A stretch of 64,000 nt of DNA from Brevundimonas sp. UBA7664 (GTDB lineage Bacteria > Pseudomonadota > Alphaproteobacteria > Caulobacterales > Caulobacteraceae), in the NCBI RefSeq assembly GCF_002483305.1, contig NZ_DLHQ01000064.1, forward strand, positions 35,979 to 99,978, written 5' to 3'. Position 1 is the stretch's first letter. Each line of letters begins with the position of its first letter. Position numbers and translations under genes: made by a program. Below are positions 52,437 to 61,668 of this stretch, piece by piece. The notes beneath the pieces are model-generated. The model had not been told where the DNA came from. It did not search any database and saw only the letters and a program-made list of their open reading frames with translations.

Positions 52437-53371
52437 GCGCGCGGGCGAAACTCACCGACAGCCCCGCCTGGAAGGCCGCGAAACCGGCCGTCTCGGTGCT
52501 GATCCCCTTCCTGCGCGACGATCCCTCCGAGCTGTTGAATCTGCTCGACGAGGAGGCCGCCTCGGTCGATGGCGCGGTCGAGATCGTGGTGCTGGACGAC
52601 GGCACCCGCGACGCGGTCCTGACGGCGCGGCTGGCCGGCCAGATCAGGATCATGGCCCTGCCCGTCCGGCTGATCACCCTGCCCGCCAACGAGGGCCGCT
52701 CGATCGGGCGCAACCGGCTGGCCTCGGCCGCCCGCGGGGGCAGCCTGTTGTTCCTCGACAGCGACATGCGGCCCGACCACCGGCGCTTCCTGCGCGACTG
52801 GGCCGATCTGGCGGCGCGCGAGGACCCGGCCGTGGCGTTCGGCGGCTTCTCCCTGCTGCAGGCCCCGACCGACGCCCGCTTCGCCGTCCACCGCGCCATG
52901 GCCGCCAAGTCGGAGTGCGTGCCGTATATGGAGCGGGCGAAACAGCCCGAGAAATACGTCTACACCTCCAACCTCCTGGTCCGCCGCGACGTGTTCGAGG
53001 CCGAGGCCTTCGACCCCGGCTTCACCGGCTGGGGCTGGGAGGATGTGGAGTGGGCTATGCGGGTGTCGCGCCGGTTCCGCGTCGTCCACCTCGACAACGC
53101 CGCCACCCATATGGGCCTCGACACGGTGGAGGCCCTCGCCGGCAAATACGAACAGTCGGCCCCGAATTTCGCCCGCATGGCCGAGCGCCACCCGGCGATC
53201 GTCGCCGCCTATCCCAGCTACAAGGCGGCCCGCATTCTCAAACGGTTGCCCGCCCTGCCCCGGTTGCGGCGACTGATGCGCCGCGGCGCCGAGGCGGACT
53301 GGCTGCCGGTCGGCGCGCGGGCCTTCTCGCTGCGCCTGTACCGCGCCGCCCTCTATGCGGACGCCGTCTGA
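52433..53371 (+). CDS. hfsG: Family 2 glycosyltransferase (HfsG-like)
   Basis: The 312-residue GT2 enzyme has VSVLIPFLRDDP at the start, a nucleotide-binding VVLDDGT, the DxD-type FLDSDMRPD, an acceptor region GFTGWGWEDVEWAMR (ED catalytic-base motif) and a C-terminal basic helix. Length and position after a flippase gene match HfsG of Caulobacter. It overlaps the flippase gene by four bases and the next GT by one base. Confidence 0.82.
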   Translation: MSARAKLTDSPAWKAAKPAVSVLIPFLRDDPSELLNLLDEEAASVDGAVEIVVLDDGTRDAVLTARLAGQIRIMALPVRLITLPANEGRSIGRNRLASAARGGSLLFLDSDMRPDHRRFLRDWADLAAREDPAVAFGGFSLLQAPTDARFAVHRAMAAKSECVPYMERAKQPEKYVYTSNLLVRRDVFEAEAFDPGFTGWGWEDVEWAMRVSRRFRVVHLDNAATHMGLDTVEALAGKYEQSAPNFARMAERHPAIVAAYPSYKAARILKRLPALPRLRRLMRRGAEADWLPVGARAFSLRLYRAALYADAV

Positions 53372-54312
53372 TGGCCGACGTCGCCGTCATCGTCCCGACC
53401 CTGCGGCGGCCCGAAAGCCTTGAGCGGGCGCTGCGTTCGCTGTTCGCCCAGACCGGGATCGCCGATCGGGTGGACGGGATCGTCGTCGTCGACAACGACC
53501 CCGTTGGATCGGCCGCGGCGACCGTCGAGCCCCTGCGCGCCCTCTCGCCCTGGCCGCTGGTCTATGTTCATGCACCCCGGCCGGGCGTGGCGACCGCGCG
53601 CAACGCCGGCCTCGCCGCCACGAACGCGCCCCTGATCGCCTTTCTCGACGACGACGAGGCCGCCGCGCCCGGCTGGCTGGCCGCCCTGCTCAAGGCGCAG
53701 ACGCAGACCGGCGCCGACGCCGTCTTCGGCCCGATCACCGGCCGCGCGCCCGACGCCGCCCCCTGGCTCAAGCCGTGGCTGGAGCGGTTCTTCGGCCGCG
53801 AAGGGCCGGCGCAAACCGGCCTGATCGACACCCCCTACGGCTGCGGCAACTCGCTGATGACCCGCAGCATCGCCCTGCCCGGCCCGGCCCCGTTCAACAC
53901 CGACGCGGACCAGGCCGGCGGCGAGGACGACGCCCTGTTCGCGGCGCTGGCCGCCCGCGGCGGCCGGTTCGGCTGGGCCGCGGACGCCCATGTCGAGGAG
54001 TTCGCGCCGGCGCATCGGGCCACCCTCGACTACGCCCTCGCCCGCGCCTTCGCCTATGGCCAGGGACCAAGTCAAACCGCGGCGGCGGCGCGCAACTGGC
54101 CCGGCGTGGCGCGCTGGATGCTGATCGGCGCGGCCCAGACCGCGGTCTGGGGCGCGGCGTCGGCGGCCCTGACCCTCATCGCCAGCCCGAAGCGGGCGGA
54201 GATGTACGACCGGACCGCCCGTGGTGTCGGAAAGCTGTTCTGGATGAAGGGGTTCGAGCCGCATTTCTACGGCGCGCGGGAGCTGGCCCGGCTGGACGCC
54301 GCGCGACCCTAG
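53371..54312 (+). CDS. Second family 2 glycosyltransferase in the hfs cluster
   Basis: The 313-residue GT2 has VAVIVPTLRRPESLERAL, VVVDNDP, the DxD-type AFLDDDEAA and PYGCGNSLMTRS with GGEDDALF as the ED motif. The C-terminal helix is membrane-associated (WMLIGAAQTAVWGAASAALTL). It shares one base with the upstream GT gene, so it is co-translated. At this place Caulobacter has the hfsH deacetylase gene; here a glycosyltransferase takes the slot, which may change the sugar composition of the polysaccharide. Confidence 0.85.
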   Translation: MADVAVIVPTLRRPESLERALRSLFAQTGIADRVDGIVVVDNDPVGSAAATVEPLRALSPWPLVYVHAPRPGVATARNAGLAATNAPLIAFLDDDEAAAPGWLAALLKAQTQTGADAVFGPITGRAPDAAPWLKPWLERFFGREGPAQTGLIDTPYGCGNSLMTRSIALPGPAPFNTDADQAGGEDDALFAALAARGGRFGWAADAHVEEFAPAHRATLDYALARAFAYGQGPSQTAAAARNWPGVARWMLIGAAQTAVWGAASAALTLIASPKRAEMYDRTARGVGKLFWMKGFEPHFYGARELARLDAARP

Positions 54313-54402
54313 CGCCTCGTCCGGGTCCTCAATCCGGCGGTCGCGCCTGAGCGCGATGGCCGGAAGGTTCATCACCAAGGACACCAACTTGCGAACACGG
54401 GC

Positions 54403-55104
54403 CTAGCCCGTCAGCCGCTTCAGGAAGGCCGGGGGGTTGTAGGTCGAGCGGTTGACCACCACGCCCGCGATCTTGCCGCCGACCGCCTCGATCTCGTCAC
54501 GCAGCATCAGCGGTTCGTTGGCCGCCCCGCTCTCGGCGGCGACGACCAGCACCGTGGCGTCGACATAGGGCGCCAGGGTGATGGCCATGTCGTTGCGGTC
54601 GGCCGCGGGCGCGTCGATCACCACGGTGTCGGCGTGTTTGCGCAGGGCGTCCCAGTAGCGCGCGTCGCTGACCGCCTCGGCGCGCTGGCCCGAGCGCAGA
54701 TGCTCGGCCGCGAACCGGGTGACCCACAGACGCCCGCCGAGGCAGGGGCGCGCCGTCATCAGCCGGGCCGGATGCACGGGCTTGCCGGCCCGGTCCATGA
54801 TGCGCGGGGTGACGGCGAAGAAGATGGAGCCGTCCGGGGTGGCGATGGCCGCCTTGCCCAGCATGCCGAAGCGGTCGGGCTCGGCGGCGACGGCCTCCAT
54901 CTGGCCCTGCTGGGCCAGGTCGGCGTCGATAAGCCAGACGGGCCGGCGGGCGCGGACGGCGGCAAGACGGGCGTATTCGCGGGCGACCGTGGACACCCCC
55001 TCCCCCGAGGTCGCGGCGGCGATCTGGACCACGCGGCCGCGATGGCCCGGCGCCGGACCCAGCGCCGCCCAGAGAGCCGCCATTTCGGATGTCAGATCGA
55101 CCAT
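54403..55104 (-). CDS. hfsB: HfsB-like P-loop protein with degenerate Walker A
   Basis: The 233-residue protein has a tyrosine-kinase-type fold: Walker A region AATSGEGVST (31-39), Walker A' WLIDADLAQ (58-65) and Walker B TVVIDAPA. The invariant Lys of GEGKST is Val37. There is no Tyr-rich C-terminal tail. ATP binding is therefore doubtful, and the protein may act as a structural partner of the chain-length protein encoded 50 bp upstream. The minus strand pair hfsA-hfsB is convergent with the GT genes. Confidence 0.85.
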   Translation of the reverse strand: MVDLTSEMAALWAALGPAPGHRGRVVQIAAATSGEGVSTVAREYARLAAVRARRPVWLIDADLAQQGQMEAVAAEPDRFGMLGKAAIATPDGSIFFAVTPRIMDRAGKPVHPARLMTARPCLGGRLWVTRFAAEHLRSGQRAEAVSDARYWDALRKHADTVVIDAPAADRNDMAITLAPYVDATVLVVAAESGAANEPLMLRDEIEAVGGKIAGVVVNRSTYNPPAFLKRLTG

Positions 55105-55153
55105 CGAATCGCTACGCGCCCGGTTACAGGCTCCTACGCTAACACGGGCGGGG

Positions 55154-56596
55154 TCATCGGGCCTTCATCGGAGCGACCGCCAGCACGGGCATGTCGAGGG
55201 TTCGGCCGGCCGAGGCCGGGGTCGTATAGCCGCGCCGGGTGAACACCCGCAGCAGGCCGACGCACAGGGCGGTGAAGACGGCGAACAGGAAGACCACGGC
55301 CAGCAGGGGCGCCTTCAGGCTCGAACCCCGCGTCGGGGCCTCGGCGCGCTCGATGACATTGACGTTGTCGGCCCCGGCCGCGACCAGGGCGCTGTCGGCG
55401 CGGGCGGCGCTCTCGCGCTGCTGGAAGTCGCGCACCAGGGTGGTCAGGACCTCGCGATTGCCGGCCAGGTTGGCGTTGGCCGACTCCAGCCGGGTCAGCT
55501 CGGCCTGGCGGGAGCGCAGCTGGCTCAGCTGGCCCTCGGCCACCGCCAGCCGGGCGGCCAGCCCGTCGCGGTCGGCCGCCGCGGTGATCCGCGCGGTCTC
55601 GATCTCGGTGAAGATGGTGCTGGGCCCGGTGCGGACCTCCTTGGGTCCGACCGTGGTGCCGGTGGCGACATAGGCCTGCAGGTCGGCGATCTGCTGGTCG
55701 ATGTCGCGCACGGGCTGGGCCTCGGGCGTATAGCGCGAAAGCAGGGCCTCGCGCTGGGTGCGCAGCTGCAGGATCTGGTCCTGGGCGGAGATGTTCAGGT
55801 CCTGCTGCAGCACCACCTCGGCGGGCTGCTGCGCCAGCTGGGCCTCCAGCGTCGACAGCCGCTGGCTGGCCTGGTTCAGCTGCGCCCGCAGCGACAGGGC
55901 CTCGGCGTAGGTGGTCTGGTAGGTGGCGGCCAGGGTCGCCTTGGCGGTGGCGAAATCGCCCAGGTCGTTGGACGCCAGGAAGGCGTTATAGGCCTCGTCG
56001 GCAGATGTCAGGTCGTCCTCGAACGCCTCCCGCTGGGCGGCGTAGGCGGGGGTGGCGCCGCCGCCGAACACCTGACGGCGCTGGACCAGATACTGGTCCA
56101 CCACGGCGTTCAGAACCTGGGCCGCCCGCACCGGATCGTCGGATTCGTAAGACGCCGAGATGATGGCGCTGCCCGGGGTCACGCCGACGCCGAGGCCGGC
56201 GTCGAGGGCCTTCAACGCCGCGGTTTCCTTTTCGGCCGGCGTGCCGCGCGCCCGGGGGCCCAGGACCACATCGGCGCCCACGGCGCGCACCGCGCGACGC
56301 TTGACCTCGAGACTTCCCAGAATCGCGGCCTCCGCCTGGGCGACGGCGTCGGCTTCCAGCGGCTGGCTGCGCTCGGTCGGGCCCACGCGCGGCTGATAGA
56401 CATATTCCGAGCCCGCGCCGGCATAGACGCTGGCCGTGGCGGTGTAGGATTTCTTCAGCGTCAGCACCGCCGCCGTGCCGATGGCAAACACGGCCAGGAA
56501 GATCACGATCATCAGCAGGGAGTCGCGGAACAGCAGGCCGACGACGTCGAAGAAGCCGTAGCGCGGGCGGACTGTCGTGTAGGCCGACGTGCGCAT
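55154..56596 (-). CDS. hfsA: HfsA-like polysaccharide chain-length protein (PCP)
   Basis: The protein has 480 residues from ATG 56596; a GTG at 56662 would add 22 residues. TM1 at about 17-45 and TM2 at about 425-450 enclose a large coiled-coil periplasmic domain (AEALSLRAQLNQASQRLSTLEAQ, AVAEGQLSQLRSRQAELTRLESA). The Wzz fold motif at the start is present (YTATASVYAGAG). The C-terminal tail has no kinase domain, which is supplied in trans by HfsB. Confidence 0.88.
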   Translation of the reverse strand: MRTSAYTTVRPRYGFFDVVGLLFRDSLLMIVIFLAVFAIGTAAVLTLKKSYTATASVYAGAGSEYVYQPRVGPTERSQPLEADAVAQAEAAILGSLEVKRRAVRAVGADVVLGPRARGTPAEKETAALKALDAGLGVGVTPGSAIISASYESDDPVRAAQVLNAVVDQYLVQRRQVFGGGATPAYAAQREAFEDDLTSADEAYNAFLASNDLGDFATAKATLAATYQTTYAEALSLRAQLNQASQRLSTLEAQLAQQPAEVVLQQDLNISAQDQILQLRTQREALLSRYTPEAQPVRDIDQQIADLQAYVATGTTVGPKEVRTGPSTIFTEIETARITAAADRDGLAARLAVAEGQLSQLRSRQAELTRLESANANLAGNREVLTTLVRDFQQRESAARADSALVAAGADNVNVIERAEAPTRGSSLKAPLLAVVFLFAVFTALCVGLLRVFTRRGYTTPASAGRTLDMPVLAVAPMKAR

Positions 56597-56654
56597 GGGG
56601 GGCGGACTGATTCCATCGTACTGGACTTGAGAGATCAGCCTTGGGCCAGCGGCG

Positions 56655-56669
56655 TTAACCACTGGTTAC
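56655..56669. promoter_or_regulatory. CtrA-like site between hfsA and hfsD
   Basis: TTAA-N7-TTAC (56655-56669) differs by one base from the CtrA consensus TTAA-N7-TTAA. It lies in the divergent promoter region of hfsA and hfsD. Holdfast genes in Caulobacter are cell-cycle controlled; control by CtrA here is inference. Confidence 0.4.
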
Positions 56670-56719
56670 CCATAAGCGCCGACCCTGCCCTCAACACCGT
56701 TTTCGTGGAGTGAGTCCCC

Positions 56720-57514
56720 ATGTCCATCGACCGCCGCCTGTTGCTGCTCGGCCTTGTCGGGGCCGGGACGATGGTCAGCGGCTGTGGCGGCGCGGGGCTC
56801 CCGCGCGTGCCGGGACTGGGCGGCGACGATTACGGCTCGCGTATGCCCCTGCCGCAGAGCGGTCGCGGCAGCGACAACCGGGTCCAGGCCCCGGGCAGGA
56901 CCTCCTTCCCCGAGATCGGCTTCGCCGACTGGTCCGAGGCCGAGCCTGAATACGTTCTGTATCCCGGCGACGAAATCGAGATCGCCACCCCGACCGCCGT
57001 CGAGCTGACCCGGACCCAGCGGATCGGCCCGGACGGCCGCATCTCCCTGCCCCTCGTCGGCCAGATCATGGCCGCCGACCGCACCATTGCCGAGGTCGAG
57101 GCCGACGCGTCCGCCGCCTACGCCAGCCAGCTGCGCCGGCCGGTGGTCGAGGTGACGCTGAAGACCGCCGGGCCGATCCGCGTCTGGGTCGGCGGCGAGG
57201 TGCGCACGCCGGGAATGATCGAGATGAACGGCGACCTCGACGCCTACCAGGCCATCATCCAGGCCGGCGACTTCCTGCCGACCGCCAAACAGGGCGAAGT
57301 GGCCCTGATCCGGCGCGGCCGGGGCGGCGTGCGCATGATGCGGGCCGCCGACCTGCGCCCCCGGCGCGGCGAGGTCATCGCCCTCCGCCGTGGCGACATC
57401 ATCTTCGTCCCGCGCTCGACCCTGGGCGAGGTGGCCAATTTCGTCACCCAGTTCCGCAACGCCCTGCCGATCGGCTTCAGCTATGTGATCGGCGGGCAGT
57501 ATCAGCAGTTCTGA
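56720..57514 (+). CDS. hfsD: HfsD-like outer-membrane polysaccharide export lipoprotein
   Basis: The 264-residue Wza-type protein has a signal peptide with lipobox MVSGC. The Poly_export domain (YVLYPGDEIEIATPTAV, RIGPDGRISLPLVGQI) and SLBB repeats (GPIRVWVGGEVRTPGMI) follow. GGAGTGA precedes ATG 56720. It forms the export channel for the holdfast polysaccharide with HfsA. Confidence 0.92.
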   Translation: MSIDRRLLLLGLVGAGTMVSGCGGAGLPRVPGLGGDDYGSRMPLPQSGRGSDNRVQAPGRTSFPEIGFADWSEAEPEYVLYPGDEIEIATPTAVELTRTQRIGPDGRISLPLVGQIMAADRTIAEVEADASAAYASQLRRPVVEVTLKTAGPIRVWVGGEVRTPGMIEMNGDLDAYQAIIQAGDFLPTAKQGEVALIRRGRGGVRMMRAADLRPRRGEVIALRRGDIIFVPRSTLGEVANFVTQFRNALPIGFSYVIGGQYQQF

Positions 57515-57641
57515 GGCGTCGCCGGCGCCGAAGCGGAGCCGTGCCTGATCTCGTCGGCAGGCGATGATCCGCCCGCGCCTTTTCTGACGACAGCCACCAC
57601 GGCATCAGCCATCCTGCCGTCGGGAAATCACGGAGGCGTTG

Positions 57642-59066
57642 ATGCTCGATCATACGTTCAGGGTCTGCGCCGCCGCCGCCGTCCTGTCGCTCGCCGCCGG
57701 ACTTCAGGCCGCGCATGCCCAGACTCCCGCGCCGTTGCCGCCCGTCCAGGCGCTCAGCGCCACGGTCGGCGAGCGGTCGGCCGCGCCCGGCGTGGTCGCC
57801 GCGATCCTGCGGGACGGCAGGGTGACGGAGGTATTCGCCTGGGGCGGCGCCGATTGTGCCGGCGGCGGCGCGGCCGGTGTCAACGCCGCCTATGAAATCG
57901 GCTCGATCTCAAAGCACGTGGCCGCCGTCGCCCTGTTGCGGCTGTGGGAGCAGGGGCGCGTCGATCTGGACGGCCCCATCAGCGCCTACCTTGACGACAT
58001 TCCGACGGCCTGGGGTCAAACGACCCTCCGTCAGCTCGCGACGCACACCAGCGGCATACCGGATTACGAGGAAGCCGGCGGATACGGCGTGTACGAAACC
58101 GAGCCGACGCCCGCGCAGGTCTATGCGATCGTCGCGGATCGGCCGCTCGACTTCGAACCCGGGACGCGCTGGTCCTATTCCAACACCGGCTATTTCCTGC
58201 TCAGCCGGGTGGTGGAGGAGGTATCCGGCACGGACTTTGGCGACTTCCTGCGGGCCGAGCTGTTCATGCCGCTGGGCATGGGGCACAGCTTCATGGGCGG
58301 CTATGCCGCCGCCGACGCGGACTTGGCCCAGGGCTGCAAGCCGGGCGCGGGCGAAGACGCCGCGCGCATTCCGGTGCGTCCGATCCATGAGGCGAGCACC
58401 TATGGCGCGGGCGGCGTCTCGACGACGCTGCAGGACTGGGCCCTGTGGGATGATGCGCTGCACGACGGCCGGCTGCTCTCAGCCCGGGCGATGGAGCTGA
58501 TGCTGACGCCGCAGCGGCTCGCCGATGGCTCATCCACCGGTTATGGCTTCGGGCTGTTCGTCGACGATTTCCGGGGCGCCCGACGCATCCAGCACACCGG
58601 TCAGACGCAAGGGTTTGTCGCGGACTATCAGCACTATCCCGAACAGGATTTCAGCGTGGTCACCTTCGCCAACATGTATGGCGCCGGCGTGGGCGGAGTC
58701 ACCCGCAGCCTGGTCCTGCGTACGATCCCGGAACTGGGCTATGACCGGATCGCGGCGCCGTCCGATCCCGATCCGGCCCGCACACAGGCGGTGCGACAGG
58801 CGCTACGTCAGGCGGCGTTCAACGAGGAACCCGCCGATCTTCTCAGCGACGGCATGCGCCGCTTCGCCAGCGCGGAGCAGTTCGCGGCGGCGCGGGCCCA
58901 GTTGCGCCCCTATGCCGAACATGCCGGCGCGCTTGTGTATCTTCGCTCGGATGCGCCCGACGGCGAACGGCACATCTACCGGATCACGATCGACGGCGAG
59001 ACGACCTACCTCACCGTTGTCTGGCGCCAAGGCAAACTAGCGGGCGTCCAGCGTGCGGACAACTAG
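57642..59066 (+). CDS. Exported serine hydrolase (beta-lactamase/AmpC-like fold)
   Basis: The protein has 474 residues from ATG 57642 (GGAGG upstream). A signal peptide ends AAHAQ. The catalytic SISK (S88, K91), YSN (Tyr in WSYSNTGYF) and HTG (IQHTGQTQGF) motifs follow, the triad of class C beta-lactamases, D-aminopeptidases and penicillin-binding esterases. A C-terminal beta domain of about 110 residues follows the catalytic part. Substrate unknown; a beta-lactamase role is not shown. Confidence 0.9.
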   Translation: MLDHTFRVCAAAAVLSLAAGLQAAHAQTPAPLPPVQALSATVGERSAAPGVVAAILRDGRVTEVFAWGGADCAGGGAAGVNAAYEIGSISKHVAAVALLRLWEQGRVDLDGPISAYLDDIPTAWGQTTLRQLATHTSGIPDYEEAGGYGVYETEPTPAQVYAIVADRPLDFEPGTRWSYSNTGYFLLSRVVEEVSGTDFGDFLRAELFMPLGMGHSFMGGYAAADADLAQGCKPGAGEDAARIPVRPIHEASTYGAGGVSTTLQDWALWDDALHDGRLLSARAMELMLTPQRLADGSSTGYGFGLFVDDFRGARRIQHTGQTQGFVADYQHYPEQDFSVVTFANMYGAGVGGVTRSLVLRTIPELGYDRIAAPSDPDPARTQAVRQALRQAAFNEEPADLLSDGMRRFASAEQFAAARAQLRPYAEHAGALVYLRSDAPDGERHIYRITIDGETTYLTVVWRQGKLAGVQRADN

Positions 59067-59129
59067 GCCAAGGGCGGCGAACGCGTGGCGATGATCGCCG
59101 CAATAACGTGACCCACCAGAGGCTCCCCC

Positions 59130-59987
59130 TCACCCCACCGACACCCCCGGCGGCGGCACACTGTCAGCCGGAACGAAGAAGTCCGGCATCAACGGTTTCC
59201 CCGGCTCCACGCTGTAGCGGTCGAAATCGCGTTCGCCCCGCTCGTACAGGAAGCTGTCGTCGATCAGGAACCGGCCGGTCAGTTCGCGCGACGGGCTGGT
59301 GAAGATGGCGTGGGCGGCGTCGGCCATGATCTCGGGCGTGCGGCAATAGGCCAGGCCGTCCTTGCCGGTCAGGGCGAACTCGATCGCCGCGGTGGCGATG
59401 CCGGTGCGTGGCCACAGGGCGTTGCAGGCGATGCCGTCGGCGCGGAACTCCTCGGCCATGCCCAGCATGGCCAGGCTCATGCTGTATTTGGCCATGGTGT
59501 AGGCCACGTGCGGCCCGAACCATTTCGGCGACAGGTCCAGCGGCGGCGACAGGGCCAGAATGTGCGGGTTCTGCGCCAGCTTGAGGTGCGGGATACAGGC
59601 CTTGGAGACCAGGAAGGTCCCGCGGGCGTTGACCTGGTGCATCAGGTCGTATCGCTTCATCTCGGTGGCCAGGGTGCCGGTCAGCTGGATGGCCGAGGCG
59701 TTGTTGACGCAGATGTCGATGCCGCCGAACCGGGCGACCGCGGCCTCGACCGCCGCCAGCACCGAGGCCTCATCGCGCACGTCGACGATCAGCGGCAGAG
59801 CCTGGCCGCCGGCCGCCTCGATCTCGGCCGCCGCCGAATAGATGGTGCCTGGCAGATGTTTGTGCGCCTCGGCGGTCTTGGCGGCGATGACGACATTGGC
59901 CCCGTCGCGCGCGGCCCTCAGGCCGATGGCCAGTCCGATGCCGCGGCTGGCGCCTGTGATGAACAGCGTCTTGCCCTGAAGTGACAT
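59130..59987 (-). CDS. Short-chain dehydrogenase (HSDL2-type)
   Basis: The 285-residue Rossmann enzyme has GASRGIG (12-18), the NNAS motif, the YTMAK catalytic Tyr-Lys and the loop ALSPPLDL with the active-site Ser. The pattern TAEAHKHLPGTIYSAAAEI is typical of hydroxysteroid dehydrogenase-like 2 proteins. A divergent enoyl-CoA hydratase gene follows at 60068; both fit lipid metabolism. The exact substrate is unknown. Confidence 0.88.
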   Translation of the reverse strand: MSLQGKTLFITGASRGIGLAIGLRAARDGANVVIAAKTAEAHKHLPGTIYSAAAEIEAAGGQALPLIVDVRDEASVLAAVEAAVARFGGIDICVNNASAIQLTGTLATEMKRYDLMHQVNARGTFLVSKACIPHLKLAQNPHILALSPPLDLSPKWFGPHVAYTMAKYSMSLAMLGMAEEFRADGIACNALWPRTGIATAAIEFALTGKDGLAYCRTPEIMADAAHAIFTSPSRELTGRFLIDDSFLYERGERDFDRYSVEPGKPLMPDFFVPADSVPPPGVSVG

Positions 59988-60067
59988 GAGGCTTGGCTCC
60001 CGGTTGGTTTCAATAGAAAACGCTTGAAACGCCAGAGGCGCAGATTCCGCACAGGAGCGAAAGACCC

Positions 60068-60904
60068 ATGTCGGCCTTCGAGATTACCCGCGACGGCGCC
60101 GTCGCCCATCTGCGGCTGTCTCGCCCGGAAGCGTCCAACGCGCTGGACCTGTCGTTCTGGCGCGACTTCGGCCCGACCTTGAAGGCGCTGGATGCGACCG
60201 GCGAGGTCCGCGCGCTGGTCATCTCGGGCGAGGGTCGCAATTTCTGCGCGGGCATGGACATTTCGGTCTTCTCGGGCGGGGCCATCCTGCAGACCGACAC
60301 GGCCGCCGACCGGCAGGCCTTCCATCAGGCCGCGCGCGAACTGCAGGACACCCTGACCTTGATCGAGAAGGTGCGCTTCCCGGTGATCGCCGCCGTCCAA
60401 GGGGCCTGTGTCGGCGCCGGGCTCGACCTTGTCTCAGCCTGTGATCTGCGGCTGGCGGCCGAGGGCGCCTATTTCCGCATCGAGGAGATCAATATCGGCA
60501 TGATGGCCGATATCGGCAGCCTCCAGCGCCTGCCGCATGTCCTGCCCGAGGCCGTGGTCCGCGAGCTGGCCTATCTGGGCACGTCGCTGACCGCGGACCG
60601 GGCCCAGCGTCTGGGTTTCGTCAACGCGGTTCTGCCGGATCCCGAAGCCCTGCTGGCCTCCGCACTGGAGATGGCCCGGGCCATCGCCGCCAAGGCCCCG
60701 CTGGCGATCTCGGGCTCCAAGGCCGCGGTCACCTATGCGCGCGACCACACGGTCGCCGAGGGGCTGGAATGGGCGGCGGTGATGCAGGGCTCGATCTGGA
60801 ACACGGCGGACGTTCTCGCCGCCATCCAGGCCCGGATGACGCGCACGCCCGCGGAGTTCGCGCCGCTGTCGCCCCATGCCGGGATCGGCATCGGCGAAGG
60901 CTGA
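60068..60904 (+). CDS. Enoyl-CoA hydratase/isomerase (dienoyl-CoA isomerase-like)
   Basis: The 278-residue crotonase-fold enzyme has an oxyanion-hole region NFCAGMDISVF and a second one (GACVGAGLDLVSACDL). A catalytic acid region IEEINIGMMADIGSLQRLP, with Glu and Asp as in delta3,5-delta2,4-dienoyl-CoA isomerases, follows. It is divergent from the SDR gene. It should act in beta-oxidation of unsaturated acyl-CoA. Confidence 0.9.
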   Translation: MSAFEITRDGAVAHLRLSRPEASNALDLSFWRDFGPTLKALDATGEVRALVISGEGRNFCAGMDISVFSGGAILQTDTAADRQAFHQAARELQDTLTLIEKVRFPVIAAVQGACVGAGLDLVSACDLRLAAEGAYFRIEEINIGMMADIGSLQRLPHVLPEAVVRELAYLGTSLTADRAQRLGFVNAVLPDPEALLASALEMARAIAAKAPLAISGSKAAVTYARDHTVAEGLEWAAVMQGSIWNTADVLAAIQARMTRTPAEFAPLSPHAGIGIGEG

Positions 60905-60992
60905 ACCTCGGTCTGCGACAAGATGGGCAGGGGCGAAGAGTCGCTACCGTCCCCATGTAGGGGTCGCCCCTGAACACCTGGACCGCACGATC

Positions 60993-61646
60993 ATGAAATC
61001 GAAACTCGCCGCCGTGGCCGCAGCCTTGCTGACCTCGGCCTGTTCGACCGTTGGCGTGCGCTCGGGCACCGAGGAGCCGGCCTTTACGGAGGTGGAGCGC
61101 GTCGGCGCCGTCGAGATCCGCACCTATGGCGAGCGGATCGCGGCGCAGACCGTGGTGACGGGGTCCAGCGAGGCGGCCCGCAATCGCGGATTCCAGCGGC
61201 TGGCCGGCTACATATTCGGAGGGAACACCGCCCGGACCAGCATCGCCATGACGGCGCCGGTCGCCCAGGCCGGCGACGGCGCGTCGGGCCGGTCGCAGAG
61301 CATCGCCATGACCGCCCCGGTGGCCCAGGGGGCGGAGGGCCAGGATCGCTGGACGATCCAGTTCTTCATGCCGTCGGAATATACGATGGCCACCCTGCCC
61401 GTTCCCCGGGACCCGGCGGTCGTTCTGGCCGTGGTTCCGGCCGAGACCTATGCGGTGCTGCGCTTTTCAGGACTGGGTTCGGCCCGGGCCGTCGCCGAAA
61501 AGGAGGCCGAACTGGACGCCGCCCTGACCGGCAGCGGCTGGACCAGCGTCGGCGATCCGGTGGTGTGGTTCTATGACCCGCCCTGGACCCTGCCCCCGCT
61601 GCGCCGCAACGAGGTCGCGGTGCGGGTCACCCGTCAGGCCCGCTGA
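60993..61646 (+). CDS. SOUL-family haem-binding lipoprotein
   Basis: The protein has 217 residues from ATG 60993, with a signal peptide and lipobox LLTSAC. The SOUL domain has FTEVERVGAVEIRTYGERIAAQTVV and ARNRGFQRLAGYIFGGN. The SIAMTAPVAQ motif occurs twice, a hallmark of the family. It probably binds haem or tetrapyrroles at the cell envelope. Confidence 0.9.
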   Translation: MKSKLAAVAAALLTSACSTVGVRSGTEEPAFTEVERVGAVEIRTYGERIAAQTVVTGSSEAARNRGFQRLAGYIFGGNTARTSIAMTAPVAQAGDGASGRSQSIAMTAPVAQGAEGQDRWTIQFFMPSEYTMATLPVPRDPAVVLAVVPAETYAVLRFSGLGSARAVAEKEAELDAALTGSGWTSVGDPVVWFYDPPWTLPPLRRNEVAVRVTRQAR

Positions 61647-61668
61647 GCGCGGCGCCTGACGACGATCC

